NCBI GenBank assembly: GCA_023418355.1
Contig: JAEZZU010000371.1
Location: forward strand, 1 to 5,785
Direction: 5' to 3'
Length of the DNA stretch: 5,785 nt
DNA from: Pseudomonadota bacterium
GTDB lineage: Bacteria; Pseudomonadota; Gammaproteobacteria; Burkholderiales; Burkholderiaceae_C
The notes beneath the pieces were generated by a model. The model was not told the origin of the DNA. It did not search any database and worked only from the letters and a program-made list of their open reading frames with translations. The first letter of the stretch is position 1; each line of letters opens with the position of its first letter. The translations under genes and the position numbers were made by a program. Shown here piece by piece: positions 1 to 5,659 of this stretch.

Positions 1-514
1 TCAGTGAAACACCTAAATCACGCACGGCAAGGGCGTAAGTCATACAGGCTACAAGCGATTGCGGATCGGGTTCTATGGGCGAAATTACGTAATCCATATC
101 TACCGTTAAGCCTACCAATGCCGTATCATCAGCTCTGCCGGGCAAATCGAAAAAGACATAGTCGAACTTTTCGTTAGAATGCTTTGCCAAAAAGCTTTCG
201 GCATCTTGCAAAGCTCTTTCAGACGTGCTTTTTAGAATACGATAGGCAGGTTTGCCGAAACTCTCAAAATGTTTTTTCATTCGCTCCAACAGTGCGGAAT
301 TGCCATTTTGAACGGTCTGTTTGTCTCTTTCCCGCATATTGAAAAAGCTGTATTGCGAAAAATCGCAATCAACGACAAATAGATTGATTTTTTTCTCGTA
401 ATACAGGTAGCTTGCCAAAATTTCGGCAATGCTGCTTTTACCCACGCCACCTTTCAGTGAACCGAAACCGACGTAAACAGGTTTGTGCTTTTGTTCATTC
501 TTTTGTTCTTGCAT
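1..514 (-). CDS. traA: ParA/MinD-family ATPase, TraA-like, conjugative element (partial, C-terminus outside window)
   Basis: The minus strand from the ATG at 514 stays open to the window edge (171 codons). The product has the ParA-family ATPase signature: a deviant Walker A (KGGVGKSS, residues 21-28, with the signature Lys21 and P-loop Lys26), a Walker A'/switch I region (FVVDCD, Asp49 and Asp51), and a Walker B-like FFDLPG (Asp123). The family uses ATP-dependent dimerisation and nonspecific DNA binding to position DNA or protein complexes. In Bacteroides conjugative transposons such a gene, called TraA, sits divergent from mobABC, as here; its exact role in transfer is not settled. The start is bounded by an in-frame TAA (minus strand of 527-529). 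Residues 2-11 (QEQKNEQKHK) are hydrophilic and precede the fold; they are encoded by short A-rich octamers like those of the upstream array. The family assignment is firm; the symbol is by context. Confidence 0.88.
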   Translation of the reverse strand, partial: MQEQKNEQKHKPVYVGFGSLKGGVGKSSIAEILASYLYYEKKINLFVVDCDFSQYSFFNMRERDKQTVQNGNSALLERMKKHFESFGKPAYRILKSTSERALQDAESFLAKHSNEKFDYVFFDLPGRADDTALVGLTVDMDYVISPIEPDPQSLVACMTYALAVRDLGVSL

Positions 515-529
515 AATTTTCTGTTTTTA

Positions 530-557
530 GCCCCCTAAATCCCCCAAGGGGGACTTT
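530..557. repeat. GC-rich palindromic intergenic repeat upstream of traA start
   Basis: A C-run (531-535), the spacer TAAAT, and the palindrome TCCCCCAAGGGGGA (540-553) followed by CTTT lie only 16 nt upstream of the traA-like ATG. The G-run at 548-552 can pair with either C-run, giving two mutually exclusive hairpins, one with an almost closed loop and one with a 12-nt loop. The sequence differs sharply in base composition from the AT-rich flanks. From memory, near-identical CCCCCTAAAT/CCCCCAAGGGGG units are dispersed in many Bacteroidetes genomes; that recollection was not checked here. In the traA mRNA this hairpin would lie in the ribosome-loading region. Confidence 0.6.
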
Positions 558-615
558 CAGGGAATGATGTTTGTTTTATGGTTTATTATTGTATTCTTAA
601 TTTCTTTTCTATGCG

Positions 616-807
616 TTCTTGAATTATCGTATTCACTCTTTTATTCTTTTGTTTCCGTATCCTTTCTTGTGTGCTTGCATTCTTGCATAACTGCATTATT
701 TTGTGCTTGCACAATTGCACAAAAGCATTATTTCACAAAGAAAATATCGTATGCACTCTTATATTCACTCTTTTGTTCATTTATTCTCTTATGCTTTTCT
801 TTATTCT
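616..807. repeat. Octamer-phased degenerate repeat array (24 units)
   Basis: Cutting the plus strand into 8-mers from 616 gives units that resemble one another in one constant phase. TGCTTGCA occurs at 672 and 704, and TTCTTGCA at 680, with relatives TTCTTGAA (616) and TTCTTGTG (664). Further units ending in TGCA or GCA start at 688, 712 and 720. TTTATTCT occurs at 640 and 800. The unit pair TTATCGTA-TTCACTCT (624, 632) recurs as ATATCGTA-TGCACTCT (744, 752), exactly 120 bp or 15 units later. The plus strand is pyrimidine-rich, so the traA-side transcript would be purine/A-rich and little structured. Similar octamers (TTTGTTCA, TTCTTTTG, TTCTTGCA) occupy 490-513, inside the 5' end of the traA-like gene, in a different phase. 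The function is unknown; a binding array or a structured-DNA spacer are possibilities. Confidence 0.6.
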
Positions 808-896
808 TACACAAAGAAAAGCGATAATAGAGCAAAAACAAGGCTTCGATTGACTACACTTTCTTAGGCTTTCTTTGGATGGAAACAAACCTGTCT

Positions 897-924
897 GTTG
901 CTACAAAATAGCGACGTAACTTTG
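897..924 (+). promoter_or_regulatory. Candidate Bacteroidetes-type promoter of the mob operon
   Basis: TAACTTTG at 917-924 fits the Bacteroides -7 consensus TAnnTTTG. An upstream GTTG (897-900) could serve as the -33 element (consensus TTTG), with a spacer of 16 bp, slightly shorter than the usual 19-21. Transcription would start near 930 and give a leader of about 200 nt that includes the inverted repeats and stem-loops at 965-1086. In CTn341 the mob operon is induced by tetracycline through RteAB; no binding site for such a regulator can be identified by eye here. Confidence 0.5.
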
Positions 925-964
925 CATCGGATAAGTTCACATCGTTTCCGAACAACTGTTTTTG

Positions 965-992
965 GGCAGTCATCGCATAAATTCCGACTGCC
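965..992 (+). repeat. 7-bp inverted repeat in mob leader
   Basis: GGCAGTC at 965-971 is the exact reverse complement of GACTGCC at 986-992, with a 14-nt loop. It lies downstream of the candidate promoter, so it may form a leader RNA hairpin or be a dyad operator. No T-run follows closely enough to call it an intrinsic terminator. Confidence 0.45.
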
Positions 993-1019
993 TTGATAGC
1001 TTTTCAATACGTTTAATTC

Positions 1020-1086
1020 GGCAAGGTGTACTTTTGTCCGACAACGCGCTGCTTAGCCGACAAAAGTTCCTTGCCCCGGTGCGGGG
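1020..1086 (+). other. oriT: Candidate origin of transfer (oriT): compound stem-loop with GACAA half-sites
   Basis: The left arm GGCAAGG (1020-1026) plus ACTTTTGTC (1030-1038) pairs with the right arm GACAAAAGT (1059-1067) plus CCTTGCC (1069-1075): 16 base pairs interrupted by a 3-nt/1-nt internal loop, closing a 20-nt apical loop (1039-1058). TTGTC-C-GACAA (1034-1044) is itself a palindrome, and CCGACAA recurs at 1038-1044 and 1057-1063, so there are three GACAA/TTGTC half-sites. The apical loop contains a small dyad, GCT-GCTT-AGC (1048-1057). A second hairpin, CCCCG-GTG-CGGGG (1074-1086), follows directly. In CTn341 oriT maps within about 100 bp of mobA, and this block ends 48 bp before it. 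Inverted repeats next to a nick site are typical of oriT. I cannot place the nick by sequence. Confidence 0.6.
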
Positions 1087-1133
1087 ATGTGAAGTTTACT
1101 CCAAAGTCGTAACCTAAAACCTAAATCTATACA

Positions 1134-1535
1134 ATGATGAAAAAACAAGAGATTGAAAACAGTACATCGTTTCGCTATTATCTGCGATTAAACGAAAGGG
1201 ACAATGCCCGATTTCTCGACCTGTTCGAGCGGTCAGGTGCAAAAAGCAAGTCGGATTTTATTCGTCATCGGATTTTTCAAACGCCTTTTCGAGTGATTTC
1301 TCACGATGCTTCCGCCGTCGATTTTTACGTGCGATTGACCCATATCAATGCTCAAATTCGTAAAATAGGTGTACTGCATAATCAGGCTGTTCGCTCGATT
1401 AACGTCTATCATTCGATAAATACCGCTCGTGTTTTATTGGCAAAATTGGAAACCTATCAAGAGAAAACTACATCGCTTTTGGAAGAGAGCATCCGTTTAA
1501 CCGAAGAATTTAGTGTGAAATGGTTGCCGAAATAA
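1134..1535 (+). CDS. mobA: MobA, oriT-binding relaxosome accessory protein (ribbon-helix-helix)
   Basis: The 133-residue product is inferred to bind oriT and assist the relaxase in nicking, as described for MobA of Bacteroides conjugative transposons. Residues about 12-48 fit a ribbon-helix-helix fold: an alternating strand (SFRYYLRL), a charged helix (ERDNARFLDLFERSG) and a second helix starting at KSDFIRHRIF. Residues about 64-90 carry the pattern HINAQIRKIGVLHNQAVRSIN, close to the L..IG.nlNQ..R..N motif of mobilisation accessory proteins (MobC-like, in plasmid nomenclature). A C-terminal amphipathic helix follows. Two adjacent ATG codons (1134 and 1137) are both possible starts. The upstream region is A-rich (CCTAAAACCTAAAT) without a clear Shine-Dalgarno, as is usual in Bacteroidetes. 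It is the first gene of mobABC and its 3' end overlaps mobB by 16 nt. Confidence 0.88.
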   Translation: MMKKQEIENSTSFRYYLRLNERDNARFLDLFERSGAKSKSDFIRHRIFQTPFRVISHDASAVDFYVRLTHINAQIRKIGVLHNQAVRSINVYHSINTARVLLAKLETYQEKTTSLLEESIRLTEEFSVKWLPK

Positions 1536-2806
1536 CTGCTCCGATTAGCCTGAAAAATGTATTGGGATACAACTTCGCCAAGGTAAAAGCGGGAACGGCT
1601 TCGGTTATTCTTACTTCGCTTTTGAGCGTGGACGAGAACGGCAAAACAGACTTGTTTCGTGCATTGGCAGATATGGAAAACCGTTTGCCGTCGGGTATTC
1701 GCACCAAAAAGCCTGTATTTCATTGCTCAATTAATCCGCATCCGAATGATGTATTGACAGACCAACAATTACAAAATATCGCTTCGGAATATATGGAACG
1801 AATGGGTTATGGAAATCAGCCTTTTATCGTATTTAAGCACAACGATATTGCTCGTGAGCATATTCATATTGTATCGCTTCGGGTAGATAGTTTCGGAAAA
1901 AAACTCCCACACGCTTTTGAAGGTAGACGAAGCAAGAAAATAACCGATGATTTGGAACTGAAATACGGTTTAATACCGAGCGAAAGTCGTAAAAAACCGC
2001 AAAAAGATATTGCCGTAAAGGAAATTAAATCGGCAGATATAAATAATGGGAATGTTCGTGAACAGATTTCCGATGTGGTTCGGGCTGTACTGAAACGATA
2101 CGCTTTTCAGTCGCTCGGCGAGATGAATTTGATTTTATCCCGATACAATATTTCCGTAGAAGAAGTACGAAAGGAATACAAAGGTAAACAGTACGACGGT
2201 TTGGTCTATGCCATAACCGACAAAGACGGGAATAAATTGATGTCGCCTTTGCATGCGAGTAAAATCGGGCGTGGAACGGGATTTAGCGCTGTTTCACGTC
2301 ATTTTGAAAAATCGAAAGCGGTTATCAAAGAGAAAGCTCCTTTGCTTCGTAATGCGATTATTGAAACAATGAAAACTTCGCCTGATAAAGAGCAATTTTT
2401 GACAGCAATGAAGGCTCACGGTATTGATGTGGTTTTTCGTCAAAACGAAGAAGGACGAATTTACGGTGTTACGTTTATTTCGGATAGTTTGGGTGTGGTC
2501 GCCAATGGTTCACGATTGGGCAAAGGCTATTCGGCTAACGTGTTTAACGACTATTTTACAAGCGGTAAAAATCCGTTTTTAGACTATTCTAAACAAGAGA
2601 TTGATACGGCGAAACAAATCAATACAGAAAAAGAACTTTCTGCGAATCAAGCTATCGAAGAAGAACTATTTTACGAAGAGTTTTCCGAAAACAGTGATTT
2701 GCCGATTACCGTTCACGGTATCGATTACAGAGAGTTGGCTTTTCAACGTAAGTTGAGAAACAAATACGGAAAACTGAAAATAAACAGAAAAAGAAGAAAA
2801 CTATAA
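1520..2806 (+). CDS. mobB: MobB relaxase (relaxase/mobilization nuclease family, MOBP-like)
   Basis: This 428-residue DNA strand transferase would nick oriT, stay covalently bound to the 5' end, and pilot the strand into the recipient. The relaxase motifs are in order: the probable catalytic tyrosine Tyr17 (NVLGYNFAKV), motif II around VFHCSINPHPND (His68, His74), and motif III KHNDIAREHIHIVSLRVD, whose His107, His114 and His116 would chelate the metal, with Asp109 nearby. This matches the relaxase/mobilization nuclease family (Pfam PF03432 type). The region beyond residue 170 is helical and charged and ends in a strongly basic tail (KLKINRKRRKL) suited to DNA contact. The start MVAEI lies inside mobA (16-nt overlap), which suggests translational coupling. 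All key residues are present, so the enzyme looks active. Its partners are MobA at oriT and MobC at the membrane. Confidence 0.93.
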   Translation: MVAEITAPISLKNVLGYNFAKVKAGTASVILTSLLSVDENGKTDLFRALADMENRLPSGIRTKKPVFHCSINPHPNDVLTDQQLQNIASEYMERMGYGNQPFIVFKHNDIAREHIHIVSLRVDSFGKKLPHAFEGRRSKKITDDLELKYGLIPSESRKKPQKDIAVKEIKSADINNGNVREQISDVVRAVLKRYAFQSLGEMNLILSRYNISVEEVRKEYKGKQYDGLVYAITDKDGNKLMSPLHASKIGRGTGFSAVSRHFEKSKAVIKEKAPLLRNAIIETMKTSPDKEQFLTAMKAHGIDVVFRQNEEGRIYGVTFISDSLGVVANGSRLGKGYSANVFNDYFTSGKNPFLDYSKQEIDTAKQINTEKELSANQAIEEELFYEEFSENSDLPITVHGIDYRELAFQRKLRNKYGKLKINRKRRKL

Positions 2807-2811
2807 GGATT

Positions 2812-4815
2812 ATGCAACAAGAAGACGATTTAAGGGGACTCGCCAAAACAATGGAATTTATGCGAGCCGTAAGTATTTTATTCGTGGTTATTCACTGTTA
2901 TTGGTATTGCTACGAAGCATTCCGGGAATGGAACGTAACGATTGGTGTATTAGACAGAATCTTGATGAATTTTCATCGAACGGCAGGATTGTACAAACAT
3001 CCGCTGATTACGAAATTCTTTTCAGTGCTGTTTTTGGCTTTATCCTGCTTGGGAACAAAAGGCGTAAAAACCGAGAAAATCACGTGGACGAAAATTTGGA
3101 TTGTGTTGGGTTTCGGCATTGTGCTGTTTTTTCTGAACTTTTGGATATTAGCATTGCCGATTGCCAAAACAGGCATTGCAGTATGGTATATTTTTACTCT
3201 TTCGGCAGGTTATATTTGTCTATTGATGGCAGGACTTTGGATTAGTCGCCTTTTGAAAAACAACCTGATGGATGATGTATTCAATACCGAAAACGAGAGC
3301 TTTATGCAGGAAACCCGATTGATGGAAAACCAATATTCGGTCAATCTGCCTACACGATTTTACTATAAAAAGAAGTGGAACAACGGTTGGATAAATGTGG
3401 TAAATCCGTTTCGGGCGACTATTGTTTTAGGAACACCCGGCTCGGGGAAATCGTATGCGGTGGTTAACAACTACATCAAGCAACAAATTGAAAAAGGCTT
3501 TTCGATGTATATTTACGATTTTAAGTTCGACGACCTTTCTACCATTGCTTACAATCATCTGCTGAAACATATTGATAAGTATGAAGTGCCACCGAAGTTT
3601 TACGTGATTAACTTCGATAATCCGCGCAAAAGCCACCGATGTAACCCGATAAATCCGCAGTTTATGACCGATATTTCGGATGCGTACGAAAGCGCTTATA
3701 CCATTATGCTCAACCTGAACAAAACGTGGATACAGAAACAGGGCGATTTTTTCGTGGAAAGCCCGATTATTTTGTTGGCTGCCATTATTTGGTATTTGAA
3801 AATCTATGAAAACGGCAAATATTGCACTTTCCCACATGCTATCGAATTTTTGAACAAGAAATATGCCGATACTTTTACCATTCTTACGAGTTATCCCGAA
3901 TTAGAAAATTACCTTTCGCCCTTTATGGACGCGTGGGAAGGCGGTGCGCAAGACCAGTTGCAAGGGCAGATTGCAAGTGCAAAAATCCCGCTGTCAAGAA
4001 TGATTTCGCCGGCTCTCTATTGGGTAATGACTGGCGATGATTTTTCGTTGGATATTAATAATCCGAAAGAGCCGAAAATACTTTGCGTGGGCAATAATCC
4101 CGACCGCCAAAATATTTATTCGGCGGCCTTGGGATTGTATAATTCGAGAATTGTCAAGTTGATTAACAAGAAAGGACAGTTGAAAAGTTCGGTAATTATC
4201 GATGAGTTACCGACGATTTATTTTCGTGGATTGGATAACTTGATTGCCACGGCTCGAAGTAATAAAGTGGCTGTTTGTTTGGGATTTCAGGATTACTCGC
4301 AATTAACACGCGATTACGGCGATAAGGAAAGTAAAGTAATTCAGAACACGGTGGGAAATATCTTTTCGGGACAAGTGGTTGGCGAAACCGCCAAAACCTT
4401 ATCGGAACGTTTCGGGAAAGTGTTACAGAAACGGCAGTCAATGACTATCAACCGGCAGGATAAATCGACTTCCATTTCCACGCAGATGGACAGCCTTATT
4501 CCGGCTTCAAAAATCAGTAATCTCACGCAGGGAATGTTCGTAGGTGCGGTATCGGATAACTTCGACGAACGCATTGAGCAGAAAATCTTTCACTGCGAAA
4601 TCGTGGTGGACAATGCTCGTGTTGCTGCCGAAACAAAAGCTTACCAAAAAATCCCGGAAATTGTCTCTTTTACCGATGAAAACGGAAACGATACCATGCA
4701 ACAAGACATAGAACGCAATTACAGACAAATAAAGGCGGATGTGGAGAATATCGTTTTATCTGAAATGGAACGGATTAGGAATGATGATAGTTTGAAGCAT
4801 TTGGTAAAGGAATAG
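2812..4815 (+). CDS. mobC: MobC, VirD4/TraG-type type IV coupling protein
   Basis: The 667-residue inner-membrane ATPase would link the MobA-MobB-DNA complex to the mating channel. The N-terminal 150 residues contain about four hydrophobic segments (roughly 17-35, 64-80, 95-116 and 122-146), giving a membrane anchor. The cytoplasmic motor has Walker A GTPGSGKS (207-214), Walker B VIIDE (461-465) followed by LPTIYFRGL, and a conserved glutamine motif GFQDYSQL (491-498), as in TraG/TraD/VirD4 proteins. The start is 5 nt after the mobB stop, and AAGGA spans that stop as a possible ribosome binding site. The name is the Bacteroides one; this protein is unrelated to the small plasmid MobC. The reading frame is intact and of the expected length. 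However, the last three sense codons and the stop (VKE-stop) may lie within the left end of the adjoining IS. Confidence 0.94.
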   Translation: MQQEDDLRGLAKTMEFMRAVSILFVVIHCYWYCYEAFREWNVTIGVLDRILMNFHRTAGLYKHPLITKFFSVLFLALSCLGTKGVKTEKITWTKIWIVLGFGIVLFFLNFWILALPIAKTGIAVWYIFTLSAGYICLLMAGLWISRLLKNNLMDDVFNTENESFMQETRLMENQYSVNLPTRFYYKKKWNNGWINVVNPFRATIVLGTPGSGKSYAVVNNYIKQQIEKGFSMYIYDFKFDDLSTIAYNHLLKHIDKYEVPPKFYVINFDNPRKSHRCNPINPQFMTDISDAYESAYTIMLNLNKTWIQKQGDFFVESPIILLAAIIWYLKIYENGKYCTFPHAIEFLNKKYADTFTILTSYPELENYLSPFMDAWEGGAQDQLQGQIASAKIPLSRMISPALYWVMTGDDFSLDINNPKEPKILCVGNNPDRQNIYSAALGLYNSRIVKLINKKGQLKSSVIIDELPTIYFRGLDNLIATARSNKVAVCLGFQDYSQLTRDYGDKESKVIQNTVGNIFSGQVVGETAKTLSERFGKVLQKRQSMTINRQDKSTSISTQMDSLIPASKISNLTQGMFVGAVSDNFDERIEQKIFHCEIVVDNARVAAETKAYQKIPEIVSFTDENGNDTMQQDIERNYRQIKADVENIVLSEMERIRNDDSLKHLVKE

Positions 4816-4821
4816 AGCAGT

Positions 4822-5529
4822 CTAATACCACAAATAAATTATTATCGTAGCCATTAGTACCGCCAAACTCCTGCTATAGTAAATAGTTTTTCGATTTAAT
4901 CGTTTCAAGTGGGTGCGAAGTGTCAGATTGTGTCGTTCGATATGGTTGGTGGAGCGAAAAACGGTGCGATGTATTTTTCGGCTGATAAGATAGCCGTAGT
5001 TTTTCAGTTTATCGGTATAAATCATTTTGGCTTTCGATAGAAAAAGACTTTTAAGCACTACCGACAAGGTGCGGTTAGTGCGTCTGCCCACATTGAAAGC
5101 TACTACCTTGCGAGTTTCTCTATCCAAAGCGTACACTAACCAACGCAAACGGCTTTTCTTGCCGATAAATATACGCATCTCGTCCACTTCGTAGCTTTTG
5201 CCTATAGCAATAGGTGGTTGTTTGATTTTGCTTGCTATCAGCAAAATTCGTTTTAGCAAAGTGGTAACTGAAATCCCCAATACTCGTGCCGTGCTACGAA
5301 TGCCCAATCCTTCTTTGGTTAGTTGAATAATTTTGTGATTGGTGTTGGGCATATAGGCTTTGTATCTGTAGTTCGTTATAAAACGTTTGTGACAATTCTT
5401 ACATTGGTAACGTTGTTTACCTGTACTACTTTTACCACTTTTGATAATATTGTTAGAGTGGCAATGCGGACATAAAAACTCAACTCCCAATCTGGAGCAT
5501 AAAGTACCGAAACGTTCTTGTAAACTCAT
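4822..5529 (-). CDS. IS1-family transposase (single ORF, DDE)
   Basis: The 235-residue transposase has an N-terminal zinc ribbon (Cys20-x2-Cys23 and Cys43-x2-Cys46), a helix-turn-helix around residues 74-95 (GLGIRSTARVLGISVTTLLK), and the IS1-type catalytic DDE domain: Asp116 in SYEVDEMRIFIGKK, Asp173 in MIYTDKL, and Glu198 in NHIERHNLTLRTHLKRLNR. It would catalyse cut and strand transfer at the IS ends. In the classical enterobacterial IS1 the same protein comes from insA-insB by -1 frameshifting; here it is one uninterrupted frame, so no frameshift is needed. All cysteines and acidic residues are present, so the enzyme is potentially active. The gene converges on mobC with only 6 nt between stop codons and no terminator. 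Upstream lies a stem-loop (5561-5587) that may silence readthrough expression. Confidence 0.93.
   Translation of the reverse strand: MSLQERFGTLCSRLGVEFLCPHCHSNNIIKSGKSSTGKQRYQCKNCHKRFITNYRYKAYMPNTNHKIIQLTKEGLGIRSTARVLGISVTTLLKRILLIASKIKQPPIAIGKSYEVDEMRIFIGKKSRLRWLVYALDRETRKVVAFNVGRRTNRTLSVVLKSLFLSKAKMIYTDKLKNYGYLISRKIHRTVFRSTNHIERHNLTLRTHLKRLNRKTIYYSRSLAVLMATIIIYLWY
5481..5502. repeat. Direct repeat copy A (in transposase coding region)
   Basis: This 22-nt segment within the transposase gene (it encodes the CSRLGV region, residues 11-16) matches 5635-5656 at 20 of 22 positions. The core TCTGGAGCAT is identical in both copies, and the copies are 154 bp apart. The second copy is the IS right terminus, so the terminal sequence is echoed inside the gene. 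Confidence 0.75.
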
Positions 5530-5560
5530 TTTTTCATTGTTTTTAATCGTAAAAATAGCG

Positions 5561-5587
5561 AAAGGCAGAGAATATATCCCTGCCTTT
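5561..5587 (-). promoter_or_regulatory. Stem-loop upstream of IS1-family transposase
   Basis: AAAGGCAG (5561-5568) and CTGCCTTT (5580-5587) form a perfect 8-bp stem with an 11-nt loop. On the minus strand it is followed by CGCTATTTTT, making a weak intrinsic-terminator shape, and it ends 32 nt before the transposase start. It lies between the IS end and the gene, where IS elements often have fold-backs that block expression from outside transcription. It could act as a terminator or as a leader structure. Confidence 0.5.
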
Positions 5588-5634
5588 ATACCTATAGATT
5601 AAAATTATTGTTGATAATCAGATGATTTTTTTGA

Positions 5635-5658
5635 CAACTCCCGATCTGGAGCATTACC
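5635..5658. repeat. Right terminal repeat of the IS1-family element / direct repeat copy B
   Basis: Read on the minus strand from 5658, this begins GGTAATGCTCCA, which matches the IS1 terminus GGTGATGCTGCC at 9 of 12 positions. Homology to an IS1595-type transposase begins at 5660, which supports the border here within one or two bases. The inner part is the second copy of the 22-nt repeat found at 5481-5502. Confidence 0.6.
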
Positions 5659-5659
5659 C

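Larger units (their letters stand above)
515..1133. other. Divergent intergenic region between traA-like gene and mob operon
   Basis: This 619-bp stretch has no supportable gene. It separates two divergent transcription units and contains, in order, a GC-rich palindromic repeat (530-557), an AT-rich octamer-phased array (616-807), about 90 bp with nothing recognisable (808-896), a candidate mob promoter (897-924), a 7-bp inverted repeat (965-992), and the compound stem-loops proposed as oriT (1020-1086). Two overlapping open frames at 564-827 and 671-853 translate the pyrimidine-rich repeat strand into low-complexity Leu/Phe/Ser/Cys-rich sequence and are not credible genes. I looked for a TAnnTTTG-type promoter for traA on the minus strand and found no convincing match. 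Confidence 0.8.
4803..5658 (-). mobile_element. IS1-family insertion sequence (about 856 bp, left boundary tentative)
   Basis: The element contains one transposase gene on the minus strand. The right end is well placed: read inward, 5658 to 5635 begins GGTAATGCTCCA, close to the IS1 terminus GGTGATGCTGCC, and an unrelated transposase fragment starts right after it. The left end is less certain. GGTAAAG at 4803-4809 matches the first 7 bases of the right end at 6 positions and 10 of the first 16, but this would place the IS border inside the last mobC leucine codon. If the left terminus is not this one, it should lie between mobC and 4822. No 8-9 bp target duplication is visible (4794-4802 versus 5659-5667). 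Confidence 0.65.

Noticed and set aside
616..807. CRISPR array
   Set aside because: The repeats are degenerate 8-mers without the 20-50 bp repeat/spacer alternation, and there is no cas gene nearby.
564..853. Two overlapping plus-strand open frames (87 and 60 codons) that look like small membrane proteins
   Set aside because: They translate the pyrimidine-rich strand of the octamer array into low-complexity Leu/Phe/Ser/Cys-rich sequence. There is no ribosome binding site, and both frames are open because the repeat lacks stops. The hydrophobicity comes from T-rich codons.
965..992. Intrinsic terminator
   Set aside because: The 7-bp stem is followed by TTGATAGCTTTTC rather than an immediate T-run, and it would terminate before mobA.
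1457..1723. Minus-strand open frames opposite mobA/mobB (1457-1723 and 1510-1707)
   Set aside because: They are antisense shadows of firmly identified relaxosome genes, with no recognisable domain or start signal.
2901..4728. Several open frames in other frames within mobC, on both strands
   Set aside because: MobC has continuous family motifs from its membrane domain to the glutamine motif, and the alternatives have no coherent features.
4822..5529. insA/insB programmed frameshift as in enterobacterial IS1
   Set aside because: The transposase is a single continuous frame with both the zinc-ribbon/HTH part and the DDE part.
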